Part shown: one piece after another, positions 29,368-38,735 of the stretch
Position numbering within the stretch: position 1 is the first letter of the stretch
How the letters are laid out: every line of letters begins with the position of its first letter
NCBI GenBank assembly: GCA_021821445.1
Contig: JAKACK010000008.1
Location: forward strand, 1 to 44,131
DNA: 44,131 nt
Reading direction: 5' to 3'
DNA from: Microcaldota archaeon
GTDB taxonomy: Archaea; Micrarchaeota; Micrarchaeia; Micrarchaeales; Micrarchaeaceae
Translations under genes and position numbers: made by a program
Notes under the pieces: model-generated
Databases searched by the model: none
Told to the model about the DNA's origin: nothing
What the model saw: only the letters and a program-made list of their open reading frames with translations

Positions 29368-31128
29368 TCATTCGCCCTCTTTCTTTATCTTATCTATAGC
29401 ATTTATAGATTCTTGCATATCCTTGAAATACGCATCTATCTGATCTTCAGGTGTAAGCTTCATTCTAGCCATTTTTGCCTTTGCATCTATATTTGACATT
29501 TGGCTTGTTGGAACTCCTCTTTCTATCGCTTCAACCTCCTTTTGGCCTATCAATGTTATCCCTTTTAACATTAAGAATTGCTTGTGCATTGATGTGTAGG
29601 TATCAATCTCATCAAATGCGTTCTGCTGCAGTAAATCCTCCCTTATCATCTTAGCAATGTCAAGTGTTACCTTATCTGATTCTGGAAGAGCATCGTAACC
29701 AACTAGCTGTACTATTTCGTTTATATCCGCCTCTTTCTGAAGTACACTCATCGCATTTGAATATAATTCACCCCATTCTGGATCAACTGTATCTTTGTAC
29801 CACTGTGAAAGATTGTCAATGTAAAGTGAATAGCTGTTCAACCAATTTATTGAGGGGAAATGTCTTGCGTTTGCAAGTGATGCATCGAGTGCCCAGAATA
29901 CTCTTGTAACTCTAAGTGTATTTTGTACCACAGGATCTGAAAGATCTCCACCGGGTGGTGATACCGCACCTATAGCAGTTATTGACCCCACACTTCCATT
30001 TAATGTGTTAACCCTTCCGGCTCTTTCATAGAATTCTGATATCTTTTTACCCAGATAAGCAGGATACCCTTCTTCTCCTGGCATTTCCTCCAATCTTCCG
30101 GATATTTCTCTAAGTGCCTCAGCCCATCTGCTTGTACTATCAGCCATCAAAGCTACATCATAACCCATATCCCTATAATACTCCGCTATAGTTATCCCTG
30201 TATATATGCTAGCTTCTCTTGCTGCAACTGGCATATTGGATGTATTCGCTATTAGAATTGTTCTATCCATAATAGGTTTTCCTGTTTTTGGATCTTTCAA
30301 TTCAGGGAATGTTGACAATATTTCAGTCATTTCATTTCCTCTTTCTCCACATCCTACATAAACTATTACTTTGCTATCACTCCATTTTGAAAGTTGCTGC
30401 TGTATTACAGTTTTTCCTGAACCAAAAGGACCAGGTACTGCTGCTGTACCACCTTTAGCAACTGGGAAAAGCGTATCTATTACTCTCTGCCCTGTTATCA
30501 ATGGCATATCAGGTGGTAATTTATTCTTAACCGGTCTTGCATATCTTACAGGCCATTCCTGCATAAGCTTAACCTCTTTATCTCCAGAATCTGTTGAGAT
30601 AACTGCAACAGGTTCATCAATTGTGAAATCACCCTCACTTATAGATTTTATAGTTCCAGACATTCCAATTGGAACCATTATTTTGTCTGTTATCATGCTG
30701 GTTTCTTCAACCTCACCAATTATAGAAAAATCAGATACCTTGTCCCCTTTTTTAGCGGTTGGTTTAAAGCTCCATTTCTTCTTTAAATCTAATGGTGATA
30801 CTGAAATACCCCTAGATATAAAATCTCCACTTTTTTCCATAATCTTATCCAATGGTCTTTGTATACCATCATATATACCACCCATTAGACCTGGACCTAA
30901 CATAACTGAAAGTTGTTTTTCAGTATCTACTGTAGGTTCACCTGGCTTCAATCCTGAAGTGTCCTCGTAAACTTGTACGATTACATCTTCACCGTTGATT
31001 TTTATAACTTCACCAACTAATCCAAGTTCTCCAACTTTTACTACATCATTCATCTTTGCATCAGGTAATCCCCTAACTGTAACAACAGGTCCTGAAATTC
31101 TATATATATAACCATCCATAAAATTCAC
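29368..31128 (-). CDS. atpA: A/V-type ATP synthase catalytic subunit A
   Basis: [19 protein letters not shown] (P-loop), [40 protein letters not shown]. Confidence 0.98.
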   Translation of the reverse strand: MNFMDGYIYRISGPVVTVRGLPDAKMNDVVKVGELGLVGEVIKINGEDVIVQVYEDTSGLKPGEPTVDTEKQLSVMLGPGLMGGIYDGIQRPLDKIMEKSGDFISRGISVSPLDLKKKWSFKPTAKKGDKVSDFSIIGEVEETSMITDKIMVPIGMSGTIKSISEGDFTIDEPVAVISTDSGDKEVKLMQEWPVRYARPVKNKLPPDMPLITGQRVIDTLFPVAKGGTAAVPGPFGSGKTVIQQQLSKWSDSKVIVYVGCGERGNEMTEILSTFPELKDPKTGKPIMDRTILIANTSNMPVAAREASIYTGITIAEYYRDMGYDVALMADSTSRWAEALREISGRLEEMPGEEGYPAYLGKKISEFYERAGRVNTLNGSVGSITAIGAVSPPGGDLSDPVVQNTLRVTRVFWALDASLANARHFPSINWLNSYSLYIDNLSQWYKDTVDPEWGELYSNAMSVLQKEADINEIVQLVGYDALPESDKVTLDIAKMIREDLLQQNAFDEIDTYTSMHKQFLMLKGITLIGQKEVEAIERGVPTSQMSNIDAKAKMARMKLTPEDQIDAYFKDMQESINAIDKIKKEGE

Positions 31129-31137
31129 ACTTAAATA

Positions 31138-31473
31138 TCATTTATTTTTTAAATTTGAAATGTCAATACCCAAAACTCTTTTTGCAAGTTGTGCGACTGA
31201 TTCCTTTTCAGATGCATCCTTTGAAATTGGTATGAATATGACAACAGGTTTTAACATAGCCTCTATCTTTCTAAGCTCATCATCATATATCTGAGACATG
31301 ATGGAATCTGAAGCGATTATCAAACCATACTCCTTGCTAGATATCGTAGATCTCAACATTGATAGCATTTCTTTTGGATCATCAGAGATAAATATATCTT
31401 GAATACCGATCATTTCGAAACCCATAGCTATTTTTCTTTCTCCTATTACTGCTATCTTGTCAAATTCTGTCAT
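31138..31473 (-). CDS. atpF: A/V-type ATP synthase subunit F
   Basis: IAVIGERKIAMGFEMIGI...GLIIASDSI; operon position. Confidence 0.93.
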   Translation of the reverse strand: MTEFDKIAVIGERKIAMGFEMIGIQDIFISDDPKEMLSMLRSTISSKEYGLIIASDSIMSQIYDDELRKIEAMLKPVVIFIPISKDASEKESVAQLAKRVLGIDISNLKNK

Positions 31474-31475
31474 AT

Positions 31476-32522
31476 TTACACACTTATCAGATTTTTCTTG
31501 ATGAAATCTGGACTCATTCCATAACCTTTACTCAATATTGCAAGCCTCAAATTATCCCTTTCTATCTCAGCTTTTAAAATGTAATATAATATAAAACCAA
31601 TACCTGCAGATGATGTTTTGAATCTTAACATGTAATTATTGTAAAGAGTATTCTTCATCATCATACCCATATTACTCAAACTTTTATCTTTTTTGTACTC
31701 ATCTACTGCTTTATCTAATCCTTCCCATTTAATCGCTTTTATATCATCTATATCATTCAATTTTATATTCATTAGTTCACTGCTTGGTATGTTACCACCG
31801 TCTATGATAAGATTTTCTATATCTAATTTTGTGATCGTTGATTTAGCTAAAAGTAAAATATTTTCCATATCAATTAAATCTCTGACGAATTCTCCTATCT
31901 TGCTCTCAGCTCCTCCGTAAACTTTTAATTGCTCTATCAAATTTACATAATAATATTTATCGAGTGAATTGAACATATCAGATAGATTTCCACTCATCTT
32001 ATACTCGTCCACATATTGAAGAAGTATTCGGCCATAATCATTTTTTATTAATGTGTTTATCACACCTTCAACATCTGGCTGCTCCAAAAGTGATTTGTAA
32101 TCATCAGCAGATAAAACATTTGTTGTATAACCTATTGGGTTTTTATTTATCATTAAAAATTGGTCTGTTTGGGATATATCGTATTTAAGGACTTTTGAGG
32201 ATAAGATTACTTTTATATTTTCTATATCAAATTTACTCAGGTAAGCTGAAATGAACATTTTCGCATCATAAGGCAGGTACATCAATGCTTTATTTACTCT
32301 ATTCACCATATGTGCATTTAAAATTATACCAGTTAATTCAGAAGAGGTTTTAAACTCACCATAAAATTTATCTACCTCCTCCTTATAATATCTGCTGCTC
32401 AGATAATTTATTATATCCTCAGAATTTTGGAGCCCTAACACTGCATTTATATCTGATCCTTTCAAAAATTCATTATTCAAGGAACTAAGCTGCCCATATT
32501 TTCCTAGATATATTGGATTCAT
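31476..32522 (-). CDS. atpC: A/V-type ATP synthase subunit C (d)
   Basis: Length, operon position and helical pattern of the subunit C/d family. Confidence 0.9.
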   Translation of the reverse strand: MNPIYLGKYGQLSSLNNEFLKGSDINAVLGLQNSEDIINYLSSRYYKEEVDKFYGEFKTSSELTGIILNAHMVNRVNKALMYLPYDAKMFISAYLSKFDIENIKVILSSKVLKYDISQTDQFLMINKNPIGYTTNVLSADDYKSLLEQPDVEGVINTLIKNDYGRILLQYVDEYKMSGNLSDMFNSLDKYYYVNLIEQLKVYGGAESKIGEFVRDLIDMENILLLAKSTITKLDIENLIIDGGNIPSSELMNIKLNDIDDIKAIKWEGLDKAVDEYKKDKSLSNMGMMMKNTLYNNYMLRFKTSSAGIGFILYYILKAEIERDNLRLAILSKGYGMSPDFIKKNLISV

Positions 32523-32526
32523 ATTA

Positions 32527-33087
32527 TCATTTTATAAATTTCATAAGGTTTATTGCAATCTCATCATATACATCAGATAGAATATTATCTATTGTCTTAT
32601 CAACCTCCATAAGTCCATCTTTTGAGATTACTATAACTCCACCATTTATTGATTTATCTTCAACAACCTTTATACCTTTTTTAGCCTTTATTTTTTCAAC
32701 ATCATCCTTTGAAACATGCACTGATGCTCCTGTGCCTAACTCTTTTACACTGTTATCCACTATTTTATTCAACATTTTTTCGTAGATTGGATCCTTTTTA
32801 AATTTTGGAATGTTTGCCTTTATAGCTTCGAATGCATTATCTAATTTTGATTGAATCTCTTGGTCCATTATTGTTTTTGAATCTATTTTTATCTTTGAAT
32901 TTGTTTCTGTTTTAATCCTATTAATCTCTAGCTCAAGCTTTGAATCAAGCTTTTCATTGTAATCCTGTATCTGCTTATTTTTATTTGATTCAATATCTGA
33001 TATCTGCTTATCCCTATCAGATTTTATCTTTTCTATTTGCTTCGCTGAATCTTCCTTTATATTATCTATCAAGTCTTTCATTGCCAT
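32527..33087 (-). CDS. atpE: A/V-type ATP synthase subunit E
   Basis: N-terminal coiled coil plus C-terminal KKGIKVVEDKSINGGVIVISKDGLMEVDKTIDNIL. Confidence 0.9.
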   Translation of the reverse strand: MAMKDLIDNIKEDSAKQIEKIKSDRDKQISDIESNKNKQIQDYNEKLDSKLELEINRIKTETNSKIKIDSKTIMDQEIQSKLDNAFEAIKANIPKFKKDPIYEKMLNKIVDNSVKELGTGASVHVSKDDVEKIKAKKGIKVVEDKSINGGVIVISKDGLMEVDKTIDNILSDVYDEIAINLMKFIK

Positions 33088-33121
33088 AGAAGCACCAAAA
33101 TAAACAAAGTTTAAACTTTGT

Positions 33122-33343
33122 TCATAATATCTGCAATAATAGTATTAATCCCAATACGAATCCTATTATCCACAATGTTTCGGGTATTACGAAGAAGAAT
33201 AACACCTGTCCGAATTTCTCAGGTTTTTCCGCTATTATACCCATTCCTGCAGCACCTATTCCTTGCTGTGCCATTCCTGTACCTATTAAACCTCCTGCGA
33301 ATGCAATTGAAGCTGCAATTTCTACTAATGCACTTACTACCAT
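33122..33343 (-). CDS. atpK: A/V-type ATP synthase subunit K (c-ring proteolipid)
   Basis: 73-aa two-helix hairpin with ion-site carboxylate VIPETLWIIGF. Confidence 0.93.
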   Translation of the reverse strand: MVVSALVEIAASIAFAGGLIGTGMAQQGIGAAGMGIIAEKPEKFGQVLFFFVIPETLWIIGFVLGLILLLQIL

Positions 33344-33365
33344 TTATTTCACCAATAATATTAAT

Positions 33366-33401
33366 TCAGGTATATTTTTATATTAAGATTTAAATACCTG
33401 A
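33366..33401. promoter_or_regulatory. 8-bp inverted repeat flanking the TATA-like box of the ATPase operon
   Basis: TCAGGTAT (33366..33373) and ATACCTGA (33394..33401), perfect arms, TATA-like sequence between/adjacent. Confidence 0.5.
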
Positions 33402-33514
33402 CTTTTTTTATTTTAGATATAAAACTAATATTATTTATCCTTTTTTATGAATAAAATTGAAATTGTCTAAGTTGAACAAAACTAATAAATACTATATGCA
33501 ATACAAGAATATTC

Positions 33515-34480
33515 ATGCAATTATCTTTATCAAATAAAGTAAAGAAAATGTACAAAGAACTTGAGATTAACCTCAGGGTTAATGGAAAGAATATTGAACT
33601 CGCAGGTTCTGCTATTTTAAATACAAATTTTTCAGATGAATTCAACATAATAGCAGGTTATAGAGGAGCAAAAGAGCTTTTTGAAAATCAAAAGTTTTTG
33701 GTTACAGGAGGGTCTGCAAAAAAAATGCTTTTAAGATACAATTTTGGAAGTATGCTCATAACCTCACACGATGCTGATGGAATATATTTAGGTTCAAGTA
33801 ACGAGTTAAAAAATAAGTTTAAAAATTATGGATTTGTTGAAGGATATCTTATAGATAGTAGTAAAACCATATTGGAGGGAATTGGAAATTATAGGATAGT
33901 TTATAATTATTCCCCTTTTAAGAAACTCGCAGATAAAAACGATTTGATTGATGTATTCACTTATGGAACTGGTCAAGGTTCAATACCAATAGATGAAAAA
34001 TTAGGCAAACATAAATTAACACTTGAAATAAACTATGTTACAAAAGATGGCAATATCTATAATCACAAATTTAATATTGATAGCTTACCACATCTTATAG
34101 CGACAAGTTTTAATCCCCTATCTACACCTCTGGAAGGAAATGGAAAAAGAATCTTACCTATAATTTACATATTATCCGAACTCAGTGATTCGATAGATAT
34201 AGGAAAAGAAGTAAAAGAATCTTTATATTATTTAAGGAAGGGTAGTAAATCCGTAAAAAGGATATTGGAAGATTCCAATAATAACGAAAAATTTGAAAAT
34301 AATCCTAATTATACAAATTATGATGGTATTATAAGGGAACTACCTGATTATTTGACAAATGGTAAAAAATTTGATTTGAATTCTGTTAAAAAAGGACTTA
34401 ATAATTTCAATTTAAAAGAAGTATCTGATAAGATAGATGAAACTATAAATGATATAAAAGGTATACTAAGAGATTATTGA
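33515..34480 (+). CDS. hypothetical protein, possible nucleotidyltransferase fold
   Basis: LVTGGSAKKMLLRYNFGSMLITSHDADGIYLGS resembles the GG...DxD motif of AbiEii-like NTases. Confidence 0.5.
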   Translation: MQLSLSNKVKKMYKELEINLRVNGKNIELAGSAILNTNFSDEFNIIAGYRGAKELFENQKFLVTGGSAKKMLLRYNFGSMLITSHDADGIYLGSSNELKNKFKNYGFVEGYLIDSSKTILEGIGNYRIVYNYSPFKKLADKNDLIDVFTYGTGQGSIPIDEKLGKHKLTLEINYVTKDGNIYNHKFNIDSLPHLIATSFNPLSTPLEGNGKRILPIIYILSELSDSIDIGKEVKESLYYLRKGSKSVKRILEDSNNNEKFENNPNYTNYDGIIRELPDYLTNGKKFDLNSVKKGLNNFNLKEVSDKIDETINDIKGILRDY

Positions 34481-34530
34481 TATAGTATCTGTTTTTTAAC
34501 TTTTGTTGATAAATTTTATCTGGTGACTTA

Positions 34531-34968
34531 TTGAAATTAACAATTTACACAGATGGTGCATCCAGAGGTAATCCAGGTATGAGCGCATCTGGATATCAGA
34601 TATATGATGAAAAAGGAGAATTGATTGCAAAAAATGAGATATATAATGGAGAAAAAACAAATAATTATGCAGAGTATAATGCGATTATAAACGCGCTTAT
34701 ATGGTGTAAGGACAATATTAAAAGTTTAAATCAAGTAGATATAGAGTTACACTCTGATAGTAAATTGGTTGTTAATCAGATAAATGGAAATTATAAGATA
34801 AAATCCCCTAATATGTATGAGTTGAATCAGAAGGTTCAAGATTTGATAAAAAATTTTAAATCGGTTAAATTTATCAATGAACCTAGAGCGGTAATAGGTA
34901 TAAGTAAGGTTGATAAGGCAATCAATATTTTCTTAGATAAAAAGACCTTAGAATTGAAAAAATCATAA
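34531..34968 (+). CDS. ribonuclease HI (TTG start)
   Basis: IYTDGASRGNPGMSASGY, NNYAEYNAIINAL, ELHSDSKLVVNQINGNYK. Confidence 0.92.
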   Translation: MKLTIYTDGASRGNPGMSASGYQIYDEKGELIAKNEIYNGEKTNNYAEYNAIINALIWCKDNIKSLNQVDIELHSDSKLVVNQINGNYKIKSPNMYELNQKVQDLIKNFKSVKFINEPRAVIGISKVDKAINIFLDKKTLELKKS

Positions 34969-35601
34969 AGTTATTTCTTTTACCTCTCCATTTGGGGATT
35001 CTTCTTTGAATATCTGTGTTTGAAATTTGTAAACTTTTGCTTCAGGTTTATTCCAGCAGTCTTCACATACGCCGGCTTTTAAGCAGGTTTCCTTTAAGAA
35101 TTCTTCTGAATTAAACTTTTGTTCTACTGCAACTATTGGTAATAATAATCCATTATAAACCCCATATTCTATCAAAAGTCCGTCTTCTCCTATCTTTATT
35201 TGATCTGGAAAACTATTTGGATTTCCTTTAAGCTGCTTCATTTCAGATAGTATACTAACTTCTATAACTATATGATCAAGTTCATCTCTTTTTATATTAC
35301 TAAATCTATAATCCTCAAATGCTGCGGATAAAGCAGCATCAACTATGCTATCTTTTAACTTTTCAATTGGTCTAGGAAATCCCACACATCCCTTAAGTTC
35401 GTTGTCTTTATGACTATACAATGTTACGAATATTCCAAATTTTGAATTCAATTCTGGACTTTTTAACTTATCAATAATAAGTTTTTTATCAAAATTTTTG
35501 TTTTTCTGATATTCTTTAATGGATTCCCGAGCTGCAGAAACCAATAATTTACCTTCATCTAAATTTAATACCTTCATAATTATCATTGTATTATTATGCA
35601 T
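34963..35601 (-). CDS. AMMECR1 domain protein
   Basis: GIFVTLYSHKDNELKGCVGFPRPIEKL...AALSAAFEDYRF...GLLIEYGVYNGLLLPIVAVEQKFNSEEFL. Confidence 0.93.
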   Translation of the reverse strand: MHNNTMIIMKVLNLDEGKLLVSAARESIKEYQKNKNFDKKLIIDKLKSPELNSKFGIFVTLYSHKDNELKGCVGFPRPIEKLKDSIVDAALSAAFEDYRFSNIKRDELDHIVIEVSILSEMKQLKGNPNSFPDQIKIGEDGLLIEYGVYNGLLLPIVAVEQKFNSEEFLKETCLKAGVCEDCWNKPEAKVYKFQTQIFKEESPNGEVKEITL

Positions 35602-35643
35602 TCAAATATTTATAAAATAGCAAATTTGGAAATCTAGGATATT

Positions 35644-36846
35644 TTATTTATTATTCCCATTATAAGTTCCGTATACTGTGAATTCTCTTCTATTATGAGG
35701 TAATTTCTTTATTTTTATATTCTTAAAGTTTTTATAAAGCTCTTTTTTGATTGTATTTATATGCTTATTGAAATCTTTGGTCACCAATTTAGTTGTCATT
35801 ATCAATGACGCATTTTTATTTAGCAATTCAGTTAATGAGTTCACAATTGCTGTACTTTCTAATGGAGAGGTGTTTGTATCTATAGTCAATAAATCAAATT
35901 TTTCAAAATTTTTAAAAATCTTGGTTTTATTATTAATGTCAATACTTGTTTTTATGTGTATTATATCATATTCGTTATATTGCAATTTTTTTGAGATATG
36001 CTTTATAGCAACTTCCAAACCTGAATTTTTTTCTTTTATTATTTCTTTGGTTTTATCTAAATCTTCATCATCTGTTAGAACAAGAATTCTTTTGTTATTA
36101 CAAATTTTTTTATAATCTAATCTAGTTTTATCCACAGCAACCATTCTTAAACCTTGCTGGGATAGATAGTTAGTCCAACCACCTGGTGCAGCACCTATAT
36201 CTAAACCCAATTTATATTTACTTAAATTCAGTCCAAAAAATTGTACAGCTTCTTTTATTTTAAATTCTGCTCTATTGAGCCTCCTTATGCCCTCTTTATT
36301 TGACTCTCTAAATATATCTAATGTGTAATTATTTTGCATATTTACATTTACATGCCCTATCATAATGAATTTTTTAAGAATAATTAGGTATATGATAACC
36401 GTAGGTTTTATCAGATCTATATTATATCCTAGATATTCCAAATCATTTCCTAAATTAACCTCTATTGACTTTGCGCTTTCTGAAAGTAAACGATCAACTT
36501 TTTTTACTTCTAATTTGAAGAGTTGATTCTTTTTGATTATTCGCATTATTGAACTCTCTATAATTTTATAATCAATTTTTTCTTCATCTAAAATTATATC
36601 TATTGGAAGTATGAAATCAACAAATGATAGATTAGAATTTTCAATTTTTTCAGAAATGTCGTTTGATATGTCCTTAACACTTAATTTAAAAAAAATTGTA
36701 TCCATGTTCTTATTATTCCGAACTTTATATGGAATTAATTTAGATTTTGGTAAAATTTGCTTTATTTCAGATTCTGCTAGTTTATCAAATCTGTGATCCA
36801 CAAAAATTAGATAGGTTCTATTTTTTATTTTCTCAGCATTATGCAT
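35644..36846 (-). CDS. THUMP domain / FtsJ-like (RlmM-like) RNA methyltransferase
   Basis: LGLDIGAAPGGWTNYLSQQGLRMVAVDK (FtsJ motif I) after a THUMP-like region SAKSIEVNLGNDLEYLGYNIDLIKPTVIIYLI. Confidence 0.82.
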   Translation of the reverse strand: MHNAEKIKNRTYLIFVDHRFDKLAESEIKQILPKSKLIPYKVRNNKNMDTIFFKLSVKDISNDISEKIENSNLSFVDFILPIDIILDEEKIDYKIIESSIMRIIKKNQLFKLEVKKVDRLLSESAKSIEVNLGNDLEYLGYNIDLIKPTVIIYLIILKKFIMIGHVNVNMQNNYTLDIFRESNKEGIRRLNRAEFKIKEAVQFFGLNLSKYKLGLDIGAAPGGWTNYLSQQGLRMVAVDKTRLDYKKICNNKRILVLTDDEDLDKTKEIIKEKNSGLEVAIKHISKKLQYNEYDIIHIKTSIDINNKTKIFKNFEKFDLLTIDTNTSPLESTAIVNSLTELLNKNASLIMTTKLVTKDFNKHINTIKKELYKNFKNIKIKKLPHNRREFTVYGTYNGNNK

Positions 36847-36995
36847 ATAAATTACCGATTTATTTGATTTTTAGAAAAATATGGTTTATTTTTGATTTTT
36901 TTGACTATATGTCTTGTATTATTAGTTTATTTAAATTAGTGCTTACTGCTTAAATATTTTGCTTAATAAATATAGAATAGACCAGTTGTGATTCC

Positions 36996-37727
36996 ATGGA
37001 TAAAGAAGATGAAATCTCTATAGATGCAAGTGAATTTAATCTTGAGGAATTCATTAAGAACGCAACTTGGAAAGAGATTTTAATACACTTGGTTGAAACT
37101 AATAAACTTGACCCATGGGATATAAATATAGGTGATGTTGTTGATAAATATACTAATTTCATTAAAAAGGTACAAATTTTGAATTTAATAATACCTGCGA
37201 ATATGGTATTAGCTGCATCTATATTGTTGAGGATAAAAAGTGATACCTTAACTTTTAATGACAGCAATGTAGATCAGGATGAAAATCTTGAAGATGAAAG
37301 TAGTATTATACAGATAGAAAGACCAAATTTAGAGCCATTAGTATTCAGGCTCAGACCGGTACAACCTAGAAAAGTAACTCTTAATGAATTGCTTAAAGCG
37401 CTTGATCAATCAATTAAAAAAGAGGTAAAAAGAGAAAATTACATAAAGGAAATTAATACACCGATGCAATTTCTTGTAAATAAAGATGATATTGATAGAA
37501 AAATAGAAGATGCTTATAAAATGATAAAAAACAGTATAGATAAGTATAAATTGGCTTCATTCAGGAATTTGAGCAAAAATTTTGATACGAAAAGTAGTAT
37601 TTTACTTGATCTTTTTGTACCTATCTTATTTCTCGCAAAAGAGAATAAAATTTCAATTTACCAAGAGGAATTCTTTGGTGATATAATAATAAAGTATTTA
37701 GAAAATGGAGATATAGATGAACAGTAA
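36996..37727 (+). CDS. scpA: segregation and condensation protein A
   Basis: NATWKEILIHLVETNKLDPWDINIGDVVDKYTNFIKK...MVLAASILLRIKSDTL. Confidence 0.92.
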   Translation: MDKEDEISIDASEFNLEEFIKNATWKEILIHLVETNKLDPWDINIGDVVDKYTNFIKKVQILNLIIPANMVLAASILLRIKSDTLTFNDSNVDQDENLEDESSIIQIERPNLEPLVFRLRPVQPRKVTLNELLKALDQSIKKEVKRENYIKEINTPMQFLVNKDDIDRKIEDAYKMIKNSIDKYKLASFRNLSKNFDTKSSILLDLFVPILFLAKENKISIYQEEFFGDIIIKYLENGDIDEQ

Positions 37728-38190
37728 TTTAGATAGCGAAACTAAAAAAACAATAGAGGCGGCTTTATTTATATCTCCCAATCCGCTTACATTAGATGAA
37801 TTATCAAAGATAGTTAAAGTTGGATCTATTGGATATGTGAAAAGAATTCTAAATGATATTATAGAATATTATAAAAATAACGATACTGCATTATCAATTC
37901 AAAATATAGATGATAAATACATATTCACATTAAAGGATGAATATATGAACAAGGTTTCTTACCTTGCAGCTAAACCTGATATATCAAATGGTGCTCTTAA
38001 AATTCTCGCTTATATAAGTAAGAACGAACCGGTGATACAAAGTCAAATAATAAAAATATTTGGTGCACAATCTTATGCGTATATAAAGGAGCTTCATGAT
38101 GCAGATTTCCTAGAAGAATCGAAATTTGGAAGAACAAAAAAATTAAAGACAACAAAAAAGTTCAGGGAGTATTTTCAACTTAATAAATAA
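37717..38190 (+). CDS. scpB: segregation and condensation protein B
   Basis: KKTIEAALFISPNPLTLDELSKIV...ALKILAYISKNEPVIQSQIIKIFG; overlaps scpA. Confidence 0.9.
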   Translation: MNSNLDSETKKTIEAALFISPNPLTLDELSKIVKVGSIGYVKRILNDIIEYYKNNDTALSIQNIDDKYIFTLKDEYMNKVSYLAAKPDISNGALKILAYISKNEPVIQSQIIKIFGAQSYAYIKELHDADFLEESKFGRTKKLKTTKKFREYFQLNK

Positions 38191-38262
38191 GGGCTTGTAG
38201 TCCAGTGGTAAGACGTTACCTTCACACGGTAAAGATCCGGAGTTCGATTCTCCGCAAGCCCA
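38191..38262 (+). tRNA. tRNA-Val(CAC)
   Basis: GGGCTTG-TA-GTCCAGTGGTAAGAC-G-TTACCTTCACACGGTAA-AGATC-CGGAGTTCGATTCTCCG-CAAGCCC-A. Confidence 0.95.
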
Positions 38263-38267
38263 TGATT

Positions 38268-38672
38268 TTATTCAGGATATTTTTCAAGTTTCTTAGGACA
38301 AATCCCAAGTTTGCAACCATATTTTTCTAACTCTATCAATTGCTCTTTATGAAATCCTAAAAATATACCCTTACCTTTTCCACCCACATATAGATTTCCT
38401 TTCAACTTAATAATTTTTCCTAAAGTTGTACTCGTTAGATACATTGTATGCCCTTTAAATGGTATGATTACTTTGCTTTTATTCCAATCCACTTCTGGAT
38501 AATCACTATGCCTTGGAAGAATTACTTTTCTAAATGCAGGATCCTCTATATCTATATGAGTAACTCTTGCTCTAGCATAACCCTTTATATGCAAATATAT
38601 TTTTGCATCTGGAAGAGGTGTATCATCAAGTTTTATTTTACCATTTATTGGTATTTTTCCTTCAGCGACCAT
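38268..38672 (-). CDS. hypothetical protein
   Basis: 134-aa ORF with good codon structure; no family recognised. Confidence 0.6.
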   Translation of the reverse strand: MVAEGKIPINGKIKLDDTPLPDAKIYLHIKGYARARVTHIDIEDPAFRKVILPRHSDYPEVDWNKSKVIIPFKGHTMYLTSTTLGKIIKLKGNLYVGGKGKGIFLGFHKEQLIELEKYGCKLGICPKKLEKYPE

Positions 38673-38735
38673 TTTATCAATTCAATATTGGGATAATAGT
38701 TATAAATATTGTTTTTGTATAGTAACTGTAGTCTT

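Noticed and set aside
30371-30970. 199-aa plus-strand ORF opposite atpA
   Set aside because: Antisense shadow ORF of a highly conserved gene
34963-34968. 6-bp overlap of convergent stop codons (RNase HI and AMMECR1 genes)
   Set aside because: Ordinary consequence of a compact genome
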